The position numbers were made by a program, and so were the translations under genes. A stretch of DNA of 64,000 nt from Prevotella sp. (lineage in GTDB: Bacteria; Bacteroidota; Bacteroidia; Bacteroidales; Bacteroidaceae): assembly GCA_017941345.1 (NCBI GenBank), contig JAGAWQ010000003.1, positions 21,805-85,804 on the forward strand, written 5' to 3'. This document shows positions 18,352 to 26,196 of this stretch, one piece after another. Numbering within the stretch: the stretch's first letter is position 1; every line of letters starts with the position of its first letter. The notes under the pieces were generated by a model, which was not told where the DNA came from, did no database searches, and saw only the letters and a list, made by a program, of their open reading frames with translations.

Positions 18352-19248
18352 ATGAAGACTATGGAAGAAAACAAGTATGAGAAGGCTTTGAGCCTTTACA
18401 ATTGCGAGATTTCAGACGAAGAGGTAAAAGCAGCGGTGAAGAAAATCATTGCTGAGAAAGTACCTGAAAATGATACCCAGGAAGTGAAGAAATTCCTGAT
18501 GGGGTCGGTAGAATTGACTACCCTGAAGACTACCGACTCTGAAGAGAGCGTGATGGCATTTACAGAACGCGTCAACGACTTCGACGAGCAGTATCCTGAC
18601 CTGCCCCACGTTGCCACAATATGTGTTTATCCCTGCTTCGCTAAGACGGTAGCTGAAACGCTGGAGGTTGACGGCGTTGAAATCGCCTGCGTCAGCGGTT
18701 CATTCCCGTCATCACAAGCGCTGATAGAAGTAAAGGTAGCTGAGACTGCTCTTGCTGTCAAGGATGGTGCTACGGAGATTGACATCGTGATGTCAGTAGG
18801 TAAATTCCTGAGTGGGAACTACGAAGAGGTAGCCGATGAAATCGCTGAATTGAAGGCAGTTTGTGGTGAAAAGAAGATGAAGGTCATTCTGGAAACGGGA
18901 TGCTTGAAGACCGCTGCGAACATCAAGAAAGCCTCTATCCTCTCCATGTATGCCGGCGCTGATTACATCAAGACCTCTACCGGTAAACTGGAGCCCGCTG
19001 CCACACCAGAAGCTGCCTACGTGATGTGTCAGGCCATCAAGGAATACTACGAGAAGACAGGCATTCAGATAGGATTCAAGCCTGCTGGTGGACTCAACAC
19101 ACCGATGGATGCTGTCATCATGTACACTATCGTCAAGGAAGTTTTGGGCGAGAAATGGCTCACCAACAAGTGGTTCCGCATGGGAACCTCACGTCTGGCT
19201 AACCTGCTGCTGAGCGAGGTTACAGGCGTAGATACGAAATTCTTTTGA
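18352..19248 (+). CDS. deoC: Deoxyribose-phosphate aldolase
   Basis: 298 residues. TIM-barrel aldolase landmarks: CVYPCFAKTV, CVSGSFPSSQ, TEIDIVMSVGKFLSG, KVILETGCL, the Schiff-base lysine in ADYIKTSTGK and GFKPAGGLN. It splits 2-deoxyribose 5-phosphate to acetaldehyde and glyceraldehyde 3-phosphate in deoxynucleoside breakdown. It belongs to the longer DeoC subgroup (about 300 residues). It ends one base before the convergent polyprenyl synthase gene. Confidence 0.95.
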   Translation: MKTMEENKYEKALSLYNCEISDEEVKAAVKKIIAEKVPENDTQEVKKFLMGSVELTTLKTTDSEESVMAFTERVNDFDEQYPDLPHVATICVYPCFAKTVAETLEVDGVEIACVSGSFPSSQALIEVKVAETALAVKDGATEIDIVMSVGKFLSGNYEEVADEIAELKAVCGEKKMKVILETGCLKTAANIKKASILSMYAGADYIKTSTGKLEPAATPEAAYVMCQAIKEYYEKTGIQIGFKPAGGLNTPMDAVIMYTIVKEVLGEKWLTNKWFRMGTSRLANLLLSEVTGVDTKFF

Positions 19249-19249
19249 T

Positions 19250-20227
19250 TTAGTAGTTACGCTGAACGACGTAATCGACATAGGCTGTCAGGGCTTCCTT
19301 GACAGCCTTTTCTTTGACGTTGTCCTGAATATAGTCCATGCAGAGCTTGCTGAATTTAGCCATCTGTTGTTCTGCATAGTCGATACCTCCGTTCTGCTTT
19401 GTAAACTCCACCAAAACAGCGATTTCATCAGTATTGATAGTTCCTGCCTTCACTTTCTTGGCCAAAGTCAGCATCGCCTCGAAATTGGTATTGTTCAGCG
19501 CGTAGATAACTGGCAGCGTCAGCTTGCCTTCAGCCATATCGTTTCCTGTAGGCTTTCCTATCTCTTTCGAATCAAAATAATCGAAGATATCATCACGAAT
19601 CTGGAACATCATACCCAGGTTCAGACCAAACTCCTTAGCCTTAGCTACTTCGTCATCAGAAGCGTTGGCAGACAAGGCTCCTATGGCAGCACAAGCTTCA
19701 AACAAGGCAGCGGTCTTTTTCCTGATGACTTCGTAATAGACATCCTCTCTGATTTCCTGATTCTTAATATTCGACAACTGGAGCAGTTCGCCTGCAGAAA
19801 GAACCTGACCCAATTCAGCCAGATATCCGATGATACGTTGATTATTGGTGAATGAAACATTCAGCAAGACGGTAGAGAGAATATAGTCGCCAACCAAGAC
19901 TGCCACCTTATTATTATAGGAGACATTGACTGAAGGCTGTCCACGACGTTCGTTGCTCTCATCGACCACATCGTCGTGAATAAGTGACGAGGTATGAAGC
20001 AATTCCAGACTTACGGCTGAATACTGCGTCACATCAGTAATCTTCCCATAGTTCTTAGCCATGAGCAGCAGCAACATGGGACGCATGTGCTTTCCCCCAC
20101 GTTTCTGCACGTAAGCCAACACTTCAGAAAGCAAGGCATCCGTATGAGAAAAGCTACTATTGAACAGCTTGGTAAAGTTGTTCAAATCGTCTTCAATCGG
20201 TTGTCTGATAATTGATAAATAGTCCAT
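19250..20227 (-). CDS. Polyprenyl diphosphate synthase
   Basis: 325 residues from the ATG at 20227; a GTG two codons earlier is less likely. Both aspartate-rich motifs are present: HTSSLIHDDVVDES (first, with conserved Lys/Arg around GGKHMRPM) and FQIRDDIFDYF (second). It condenses isopentenyl diphosphate onto an allylic primer to make a long-chain trans-prenyl diphosphate, probably the menaquinone side chain that serves fumarate reductase. Chain length cannot be set by eye. It is convergent with deoC with one base between stops. Confidence 0.92.
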   Translation of the reverse strand: MDYLSIIRQPIEDDLNNFTKLFNSSFSHTDALLSEVLAYVQKRGGKHMRPMLLLLMAKNYGKITDVTQYSAVSLELLHTSSLIHDDVVDESNERRGQPSVNVSYNNKVAVLVGDYILSTVLLNVSFTNNQRIIGYLAELGQVLSAGELLQLSNIKNQEIREDVYYEVIRKKTAALFEACAAIGALSANASDDEVAKAKEFGLNLGMMFQIRDDIFDYFDSKEIGKPTGNDMAEGKLTLPVIYALNNTNFEAMLTLAKKVKAGTINTDEIAVLVEFTKQNGGIDYAEQQMAKFSKLCMDYIQDNVKEKAVKEALTAYVDYVVQRNY

Positions 20228-20315
20228 TATCACTTAAATTTGTGACAAAATTAGTGAAAAACTTTCTAATTACCATATTTTTTAGTAATTTTACGCAGAA
20301 AATAAACATTGTTAT

Positions 20316-23081
20316 ATGGAAAAACTGTTCCTTTTGGATGCTTATGCACTCATTTATCGTGCTTATTACGCCTTTATCAAGAATCCACGTATCAACTCGA
20401 AAGGACTCAATACGAGTGCCGTGATGGGCTTTGTCAATACATTACAGGAGGTGCTGACCAAAGAGCGGCCTACTCACCTCGGAGTAGCTTTCGACCCTCA
20501 TGGTCCTACATTCCGCAGCGAGGCCTACCCTGCCTATAAGGCACAACGTGAAGCTACGCCTGAGGATATCAAGCAGAGTGTACCTATTATTAAAAACATC
20601 CTGAAGGCTTGGAACATTCCCATTCTGGAGGTTGAAGGCTTCGAAGCCGACGACGTCATCGGAACTTTGGCCACCAAAGCTGGCGAGCAAAGTATCCAGA
20701 CTTACATGCTGACTCCCGATAAAGATTATGGCCAGCTGGTGACAGACCACGTGTTCATCTATCGTCCTCGTCATGGAGGGGGCTATGAGGTGATGGGACC
20801 TGAAGAGGTGAAAGCAAAATATGCCATTCCATCGACAGAAGCCGTCATAGACCTGTTGGCGCTGATGGGCGACTCGGCAGATAACTTTCCTGGTTGTCCT
20901 GGTGTGGGTGAGAAAACAGCAGTCAAACTGATTAATGAGTTTGGAACAGTAGAGAGCCTCATCAGTCGAACTTCCGAATTGAAAGGTGCGCTGAAGACCA
21001 AAGTCGAAACTCATGTCGATGACATCCGACTTTCGAAATTCTTGGCAACCATCAAGACGGATGTTCCCATCGAACTCCGGATGGACGAACTGAAGATGAC
21101 GGAACCCAACGAGACAGAATTGGCAAAACTCTTCGAAGAACTGGAGTTCAAGAGTCTGATTTCGAAGATTCTTAAAAAACCTGAAGCAAAGCAAAAACCC
21201 GTTAACGGACAACTCGATTTGTTTGCCGATTTTGCGCCCGAGGGGTCGAGCGAGCCCGAATTTTCGAGTTTTGAGACGTTAAAATCGGTGCCTCACGATT
21301 ACCAACTCGTTGAAAAAGAAGGAGATATCAGAAAATTATATGATTTTTTTAGGACAAAAGATTTTCTCGTTCTAGATACGGAAACCACTTCTACGTCGCC
21401 CATCGACGCAGAATTGGTGGGTTTGAGCTTCTCCGTTGAAGAACACAAGGCGTTTTATGTGCCCGTTCCAGCCAATCGTAAAGAAGCGTTGCGAATTGTT
21501 AATATCTTTAAACCGCTCTATGAAGACCCCTCAATTCTCAAAGTTGGCCAGAATCTGAAGTACGACCTCGAGGTGTTGCGCAACTATGACATCGAGCTGA
21601 AAGGAAAGATGTGGGACACGATGATTGCCCACTACCTCATCCAACCCGAACTGCGTCACAACATGGACTATATGGCTGAGGTGTATCTGCACTACAAGAC
21701 TATCCATATCGACGAGCTGATAGGTCCTAAGGGAAAGACTCAGCGTTCCATGCGCGACCTCTCCCCCACCCTCGTCTACGAATATGCTTGCGAAGATGCC
21801 GACATCACCCTTCAGCTGAAAAACAAGTTGGAGCCGGAGCTGAAACGACTGGATTGCGAGCGGCTGTTCTACGACATTGAGATGCCCCTGATGCCGGTCT
21901 TGGCAGAGATGGAGATGAATGGTGTCTGTCTGGATACGCAGTCGTTGGCTGAAACCAGCAAGCAGTTTACCACCCGCATGAACGACATCGAACAACGCAT
22001 CTACGAGTTGGTTGGTGAACAGTTTAATATTGCTTCACCCAAACAGGTAGGCGAGATTCTCTTCGATAAGCTGAAGATTGTCGAGAAGGCCAAGAAGACC
22101 AAAAAAGGACAGTATGTCACCTCTGAGGAAGTGCTGCAACAGCTCAAAAACAAGCATGAAATCGTGGCTGACATCCTGGAGCATCGAGGACTGAAAAAAC
22201 TCATCGGCACCTATATCGACGCGTTGCCCAAACTGATTAACCCACATACTGGCCATATCCATACCTCGTTCAATCAGACGATTACAGCTACAGGTCGGTT
22301 GTCGTCATCAGACCCCAACCTGCAAAACATTCCTATTCGGGGTGAAGACGGAAAGGAGATTCGCAAGGCATTCATTCCTGAACCCGGTTGCCTGTTCTTC
22401 TCTGCCGACTATAGCCAGATAGAACTTCGCGTGATGGCTCATCTGTCTGGCGACAAGAATATGATAGAAGTATTTCAAGAAGGCAAAGACCTGCATGCCG
22501 CTACGGCTGCCAATATCTATAAGAAGCCTATCGACGAGGTGACGCGCGACGAGCGAACCAAGTCGAAGCGAGCCAACTTCGGCATCATTTATGGCATCAC
22601 CGTCTTTGGTTTAGCAGAACGTCTGGATATTCCTCGAGACGAAGCTAAGATGCTGATTGACGGCTACTTCGAGACTTTCCCACAGGTGCACGACTATATG
22701 GAGCAGTCGAAGGAGATAGCCCGCCAGAAGGGTTACGTCACTACCCTATTCGGACGTCGTCGCTATCTGCCCGACATCAATAGCGCCAATGCTACCGTTC
22801 GAGGCTTTGCTGAGCGTAACGCCATCAATGCTCCTATTCAAGGCACCGCTGCCGACATCATCAAAGTGGCGATGATTCACATCTTCGAACGTTTCAAGAG
22901 AGAAAACATCAAGAGCAAAATGATTCTCCAGGTACACGACGAACTCAACTTCAGCGTCCTCCCTAAAGAGAAAGAACGCGTAGAGCAAATCGTATTAGAA
23001 GAGATGCAGCAAGCCTTCCAGATGAAAGTACCCTTAGTCGCCGACTCCGGCTTCGGCACCAACTGGCTCGAAGCCCATTGA
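20316..23081 (+). CDS. polA: DNA polymerase I
   Basis: 921 residues, all three domains. The N-terminal 5'-3' nuclease runs to about residue 280 (LLDAYALIYRAYYAF, EGFEADDVIGTLA, GDSADNFPGCPGVGEKTA). The 3'-5' exonuclease has intact motifs (LVLDTETTS, VGQNLKYDLEVL, YACEDADIT), so proofreading is probably active. The polymerase has motifs A (ADYSQIELRVMAH), B (SKRANFGIIYG) and C (LQVHDELNFSV). It removes RNA primers and fills gaps in replication and repair. It stands alone, with a palindrome-rich gap after it and the candidate origin less than 1 kb downstream. Confidence 0.97.
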   Translation: MEKLFLLDAYALIYRAYYAFIKNPRINSKGLNTSAVMGFVNTLQEVLTKERPTHLGVAFDPHGPTFRSEAYPAYKAQREATPEDIKQSVPIIKNILKAWNIPILEVEGFEADDVIGTLATKAGEQSIQTYMLTPDKDYGQLVTDHVFIYRPRHGGGYEVMGPEEVKAKYAIPSTEAVIDLLALMGDSADNFPGCPGVGEKTAVKLINEFGTVESLISRTSELKGALKTKVETHVDDIRLSKFLATIKTDVPIELRMDELKMTEPNETELAKLFEELEFKSLISKILKKPEAKQKPVNGQLDLFADFAPEGSSEPEFSSFETLKSVPHDYQLVEKEGDIRKLYDFFRTKDFLVLDTETTSTSPIDAELVGLSFSVEEHKAFYVPVPANRKEALRIVNIFKPLYEDPSILKVGQNLKYDLEVLRNYDIELKGKMWDTMIAHYLIQPELRHNMDYMAEVYLHYKTIHIDELIGPKGKTQRSMRDLSPTLVYEYACEDADITLQLKNKLEPELKRLDCERLFYDIEMPLMPVLAEMEMNGVCLDTQSLAETSKQFTTRMNDIEQRIYELVGEQFNIASPKQVGEILFDKLKIVEKAKKTKKGQYVTSEEVLQQLKNKHEIVADILEHRGLKKLIGTYIDALPKLINPHTGHIHTSFNQTITATGRLSSSDPNLQNIPIRGEDGKEIRKAFIPEPGCLFFSADYSQIELRVMAHLSGDKNMIEVFQEGKDLHAATAANIYKKPIDEVTRDERTKSKRANFGIIYGITVFGLAERLDIPRDEAKMLIDGYFETFPQVHDYMEQSKEIARQKGYVTTLFGRRRYLPDINSANATVRGFAERNAINAPIQGTAADIIKVAMIHIFERFKRENIKSKMILQVHDELNFSVLPKEKERVEQIVLEEMQQAFQMKVPLVADSGFGTNWLEAH

Positions 23082-23287
23082 CACATTTTAGTCCGTCCCG
23101 ACGGACTGCCAGTACGAAGCCGACGTACTGCGAGTTCGCTCCCTACGGACTAAAAGTTTGTAATAGTCGGACTGACAGCTACATACTGTCCGCAGTTCCA
23201 CGCTACGTAGTGTGAGGGTAAAAATTTCTGCTATATCATGTGCTTCGTTTTGACTATTATCCCTATATGGAAATGGTTAATCAATAA
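23082..23287. repeat. Palindrome-rich intergenic element after polA
   Basis: TTTTAGTCCGT (23086-23096) pairs with ACGGACTAAAA (23145-23155). Inside are AGTCCGTC-CC-GACGGACT (23090-23107) and CAGTACG/CGTACTG (23110-23130). A further near-palindrome CACGCTACGTAGTGTG lies at about 23200-23215. It could act as a polA terminator, a structured RNA or a REP-like element; no gene is visible. Confidence 0.7.
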
Positions 23288-23821
23288 TTAACGGAGTATC
23301 AGCGACTCTGCAAATTTATAGATGATAATACCTGCTGTAACGCTGACATTCATCGAGTGTTTGGTTCCCAACTGAGGAATCTCCAAACAGCCATCTGAGG
23401 CATCTACTACTTCCTGGTGGACGCCTTTTACTTCGTTACCCAGCACTACAGCGTATTTCTGAGCCCGCAGAGGCACGAACGTCTGCAGTTTGGTACTATG
23501 TTCCACCTGCTCGACCGAAAGTACCGTGTAGCCCTCTTTTTTGAGTTCTTCTACAGCCTCTAATGCCGTATTGAAGTAACGCCAGCTGACACTCTCCTCT
23601 GCACCAAGCGCAGTCTTGTGAATTTCGGTTGATGGCGGAGTCTGACAAATGCCACAAAGATAAACCGCTTCCACCCGGAAACTGTCAGCTGTGCGAAACA
23701 CGCTGCCTATGTTATACATCGAGCGGACATCATCCAATACCACTATTAACGGCAGTTTCTCTGCCTCACGATATTCGTCTATCGTAAGCCGCTGCATCTC
23801 TATGGTTCTAATCTTGCGCAT
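23288..23821 (-). CDS. TrmH/SpoU-family RNA 2'-O-methyltransferase
   Basis: 177 residues. SPOUT-fold signatures are visible: VVLDDVRSMYNIGSVFRTADSF at the start, VLGNEVKGVHQEV in the middle and the SAM-knot segment LGTKHSMNVSVTAGIIIY at the end. It methylates a ribose 2'-OH in tRNA or rRNA; which one cannot be told from sequence. It is single-gene and divergent from nadA. A DnaA box lies between its promoter and its start codon. Confidence 0.9.
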   Translation of the reverse strand: MRKIRTIEMQRLTIDEYREAEKLPLIVVLDDVRSMYNIGSVFRTADSFRVEAVYLCGICQTPPSTEIHKTALGAEESVSWRYFNTALEAVEELKKEGYTVLSVEQVEHSTKLQTFVPLRAQKYAVVLGNEVKGVHQEVVDASDGCLEIPQLGTKHSMNVSVTAGIIIYKFAESLILR

Positions 23822-24188
23822 AAGTGTTGATAACTATGTGGATAACGTGTGCAAAGTTACAAAATAAATCACAATAAATAAATCTGTTGGCATAACTTAA
23901 GTGGATATTATTCATAAAATACGGGTTTATTTGCAACTTTTCCACCGATTTTTACTGAAAAAAGATATAAACTTATTAATTTTGCACCAAAATAGAGAAA
24001 TGTGGATAAACTGCTTAACGCGCGAAATATCAGGAAGTAAGAATCCACACAGGATGTTGAAAACAGCAAACTACGGTTGGATAACCAATCTGGCAAGAAA
24101 ACCTACTAAAAGTTTTGCACTTATCCACATCATATCATCCTATTCATTTCTCTTTTAAAGAAAAAATAAAAAGAAATAAAATATTATT
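23822..24188. other. Candidate replication origin (oriC): DnaA-box cluster with AT-rich run
   Basis: Three perfect DnaA boxes lie in this gap: TGTGGATAA at 23837-23845 and 24001-24009, and TTATCCACA at 24121-24129. A one-mismatch box (TGTTGATAA, 23825-23833) sits 12 bases from the first. Near-matches occur around 23900 and 24076. The segment 24150-24188 is almost purely A/T and could be the unwinding element. The gap lies between divergent trmH-like and nadA genes and about 8.4-9 kb from two parS sites. No protein gene is visible. Assignment is inference from these signals. Confidence 0.75.
23852..23859 (-). promoter_or_regulatory. Promoter -7 element of the trmH-like gene
   Basis: TAACTTTG on the minus strand, 30 bases before the start. 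No clear TTTG at -33. The first DnaA box (23837-23845) lies just downstream in the leader, so DnaA binding might affect this gene. Confidence 0.5.
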
Positions 24189-24191
24189 GTG

Positions 24192-25181
24192 ATGTTGAAA
24201 AAAGAATGGAAAGAACAGGGATTCATCGATGAACCTGTGGCAGAAGGTATTGATTTGAAGGCTGAAATTCGTCGTTTGTGTAAGGAAAAAGATGCTATTA
24301 TCCTGGCACATTACTATACCATTGGCGATATTCAAGAGATAGCCGACTTTGTAGGCGACTCGCTGGCTTTGGCTCGTAAGGCTGCAGAGACGGATGCTAA
24401 GGTGATGGTGATGTGTGGCGTACATTTTATGGCAGAGACGTGTAAGCTGCTATCTCCTGACAAAACGGTATTATGTCCTGACCTGAATGCCGGTTGTTCG
24501 TTGGCTGACAGTTGCAAGGCTGAAGACCTGAAGAAATATAAAGATGAGCATCCTGGCTATCAAGTCATCTCTTACGTCAATACCACAGCAGCTGTCAAGG
24601 CGCTTACAGACGTCGTAGTCACCAGCGGTAATGCGAAGAAGGTGGTCGACCAGCTGCCCAAGGATGCCAAACTGATTTTCGGTCCTGACTATAATCTGGG
24701 TAATTATATCAATGAGGTGACAGGCCGGCAGATGCTGCTTTGGAATGGTGGCTGTCATGTGCATGAACGCTTCTCTGTTTCAAAAATTACTGAACTGAAG
24801 AAACAGTATCCTAATGCTGTCGTGATGGCTCATCTGGAGTGTAAAGGTCCTGTTTTGGCATTGGCTGATGTGAAGGGTTCAACCGCAGACATGCTGAAAT
24901 TCGCACGACAGAATCGTGCTACACAATATATTGTGGCTACAGAGGCCGGTATTCTGCACGAGATGCAACGAACTTGTCCTGACAAGGAATTTATTCCTGT
25001 GCCTCCTGAAATCAGCGAGAGCGGCCTGGAATGCAGCTGTAACGAGTGCCAATATATGAAGATGAACTCGCTGCTGAAGATATACAACTGTCTGAAGTAC
25101 GAATGGCCCTCGGTAGAGGTAGACCCTGAAATGGCCAAAGATGCCGTCAAGCCTATCGAACGCATGCTGGAGTTGAGCTGA
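24192..25181 (+). CDS. nadA: Quinolinate synthase
   Basis: 329 residues from the ATG at 24192; a GTG one codon earlier is possible. Family segments and cluster cysteines: AIILAHYYTIGDIQEIADFVGDSLAL, VMCGVHFMAETCKLL, AHLECKGPVLALAD and CSCNECQYMKMN. It condenses iminoaspartate with dihydroxyacetone phosphate to quinolinate using a [4Fe-4S] cluster, the second step of NAD synthesis. nadB and nadC are not in the window. Its coding strand is richer in G than C (68:47 counted over 24301-24540), unlike polA just upstream. Confidence 0.96.
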   Translation: MLKKEWKEQGFIDEPVAEGIDLKAEIRRLCKEKDAIILAHYYTIGDIQEIADFVGDSLALARKAAETDAKVMVMCGVHFMAETCKLLSPDKTVLCPDLNAGCSLADSCKAEDLKKYKDEHPGYQVISYVNTTAAVKALTDVVVTSGNAKKVVDQLPKDAKLIFGPDYNLGNYINEVTGRQMLLWNGGCHVHERFSVSKITELKKQYPNAVVMAHLECKGPVLALADVKGSTADMLKFARQNRATQYIVATEAGILHEMQRTCPDKEFIPVPPEISESGLECSCNECQYMKMNSLLKIYNCLKYEWPSVEVDPEMAKDAVKPIERMLELS

Positions 25182-25191
25182 GAAAAGTTTC

Positions 25192-26193
25192 ATGGAAAAA
25201 CAAAGGATTCAATGGTTAGCAGTATTAAGAGGTTTTAATATTGTATTAGTAGTTATGTTTCATGTCCAGTTGATAGACATGACTACTGGTGAAAACCATC
25301 TATTTTGTACTGCAATTACCGAGCCTTTTAATCCTATACGGATGCCATTGTTTATCTTTTGTTCAGGTGGGCTTCTGTATCTTAGCCGTATCAAGAAAGA
25401 ATGGAGCATAAAAGATTTGTATGTTGATAAAATATACAGGATATTATGTCCATTCTTGTTTTTTGTGACATTCTATTATTTCTTCAAGGTATTGCTTAAC
25501 GCTTTTGTTAAGACAAAAGTACCGTTGACGTTGACTTATTTTTTAGAGTCTTTCTGTATATATCCCAATCATCCTTCCGCCCATTTATGGTTCTTGGCTG
25601 TATTGTTTTGGTTTATGTTGCTATATCCGTTATTTGTGTGGTTGTGCAAGGAAAAGACAAGAATGATGTTATTCCTTGCATTTACCGTCCTTTTCTATTT
25701 ATATGGCGACGTGTCGATAGATGGTGTAGACAACTACTTTTATATATTCAGTCTAAATCGGTATTTGGTCTACTTTTTCTTTGGAATATTTTTCTTCAAA
25801 TACGAGTTATACAGATATTTTAGAACCGTCTATTCATTGTTGGCAACTGTTCTTGTCTATTCCATTTCATATAGCATGGAAATACCCCTAATAACAGAGG
25901 TTTCTGGAATTCTTTTCATGATTTCCCTTTGTCAGTTGTTAGCGGTACGTTATCCTTCTCTTTTTATCAGTTTTAGAGAGTATATCTATCAGATATTCTT
26001 AATGTCATTCATCTTTCAGCCATTTGTAGAGCTGATACTTTGGAAGAAGCTATTCTATCAGGAGAATCTCTTTCTTGTTTTCTATGTCCTGAACGTGCTT
26101 TCTGGTATATATTTACCTGTTTTGATAAGCCAGTTGGCGGAGCGTAGCTCTTGTCGAGTTTTGAAAATATGCTTAGGTCTTAAAACAGCATAA
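25192..26193 (+). CDS. Acyltransferase 3 family membrane protein
   Basis: 333 residues with about ten membrane segments. The N-terminus (IQWLAVLRGFNIVLVVMFH) matches the acyltransferase-3 start with its catalytic-type histidine, followed by PLFIFCSGGLLY and HLWFLAVLFWFMLL. Members transfer acyl groups to extracytoplasmic sugars such as LPS, capsule or peptidoglycan; the target is unknown. Base composition is markedly AT-rich (about 25% GC in a sampled 60-base line), as in the convergent eptA-like gene, so the pair may have been acquired together. It starts 10 bases after nadA. Confidence 0.85.
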   Translation: MEKQRIQWLAVLRGFNIVLVVMFHVQLIDMTTGENHLFCTAITEPFNPIRMPLFIFCSGGLLYLSRIKKEWSIKDLYVDKIYRILCPFLFFVTFYYFFKVLLNAFVKTKVPLTLTYFLESFCIYPNHPSAHLWFLAVLFWFMLLYPLFVWLCKEKTRMMLFLAFTVLFYLYGDVSIDGVDNYFYIFSLNRYLVYFFFGIFFFKYELYRYFRTVYSLLATVLVYSISYSMEIPLITEVSGILFMISLCQLLAVRYPSLFISFREYIYQIFLMSFIFQPFVELILWKKLFYQENLFLVFYVLNVLSGIYLPVLISQLAERSSCRVLKICLGLKTA

Positions 26194-26196
26194 ATA

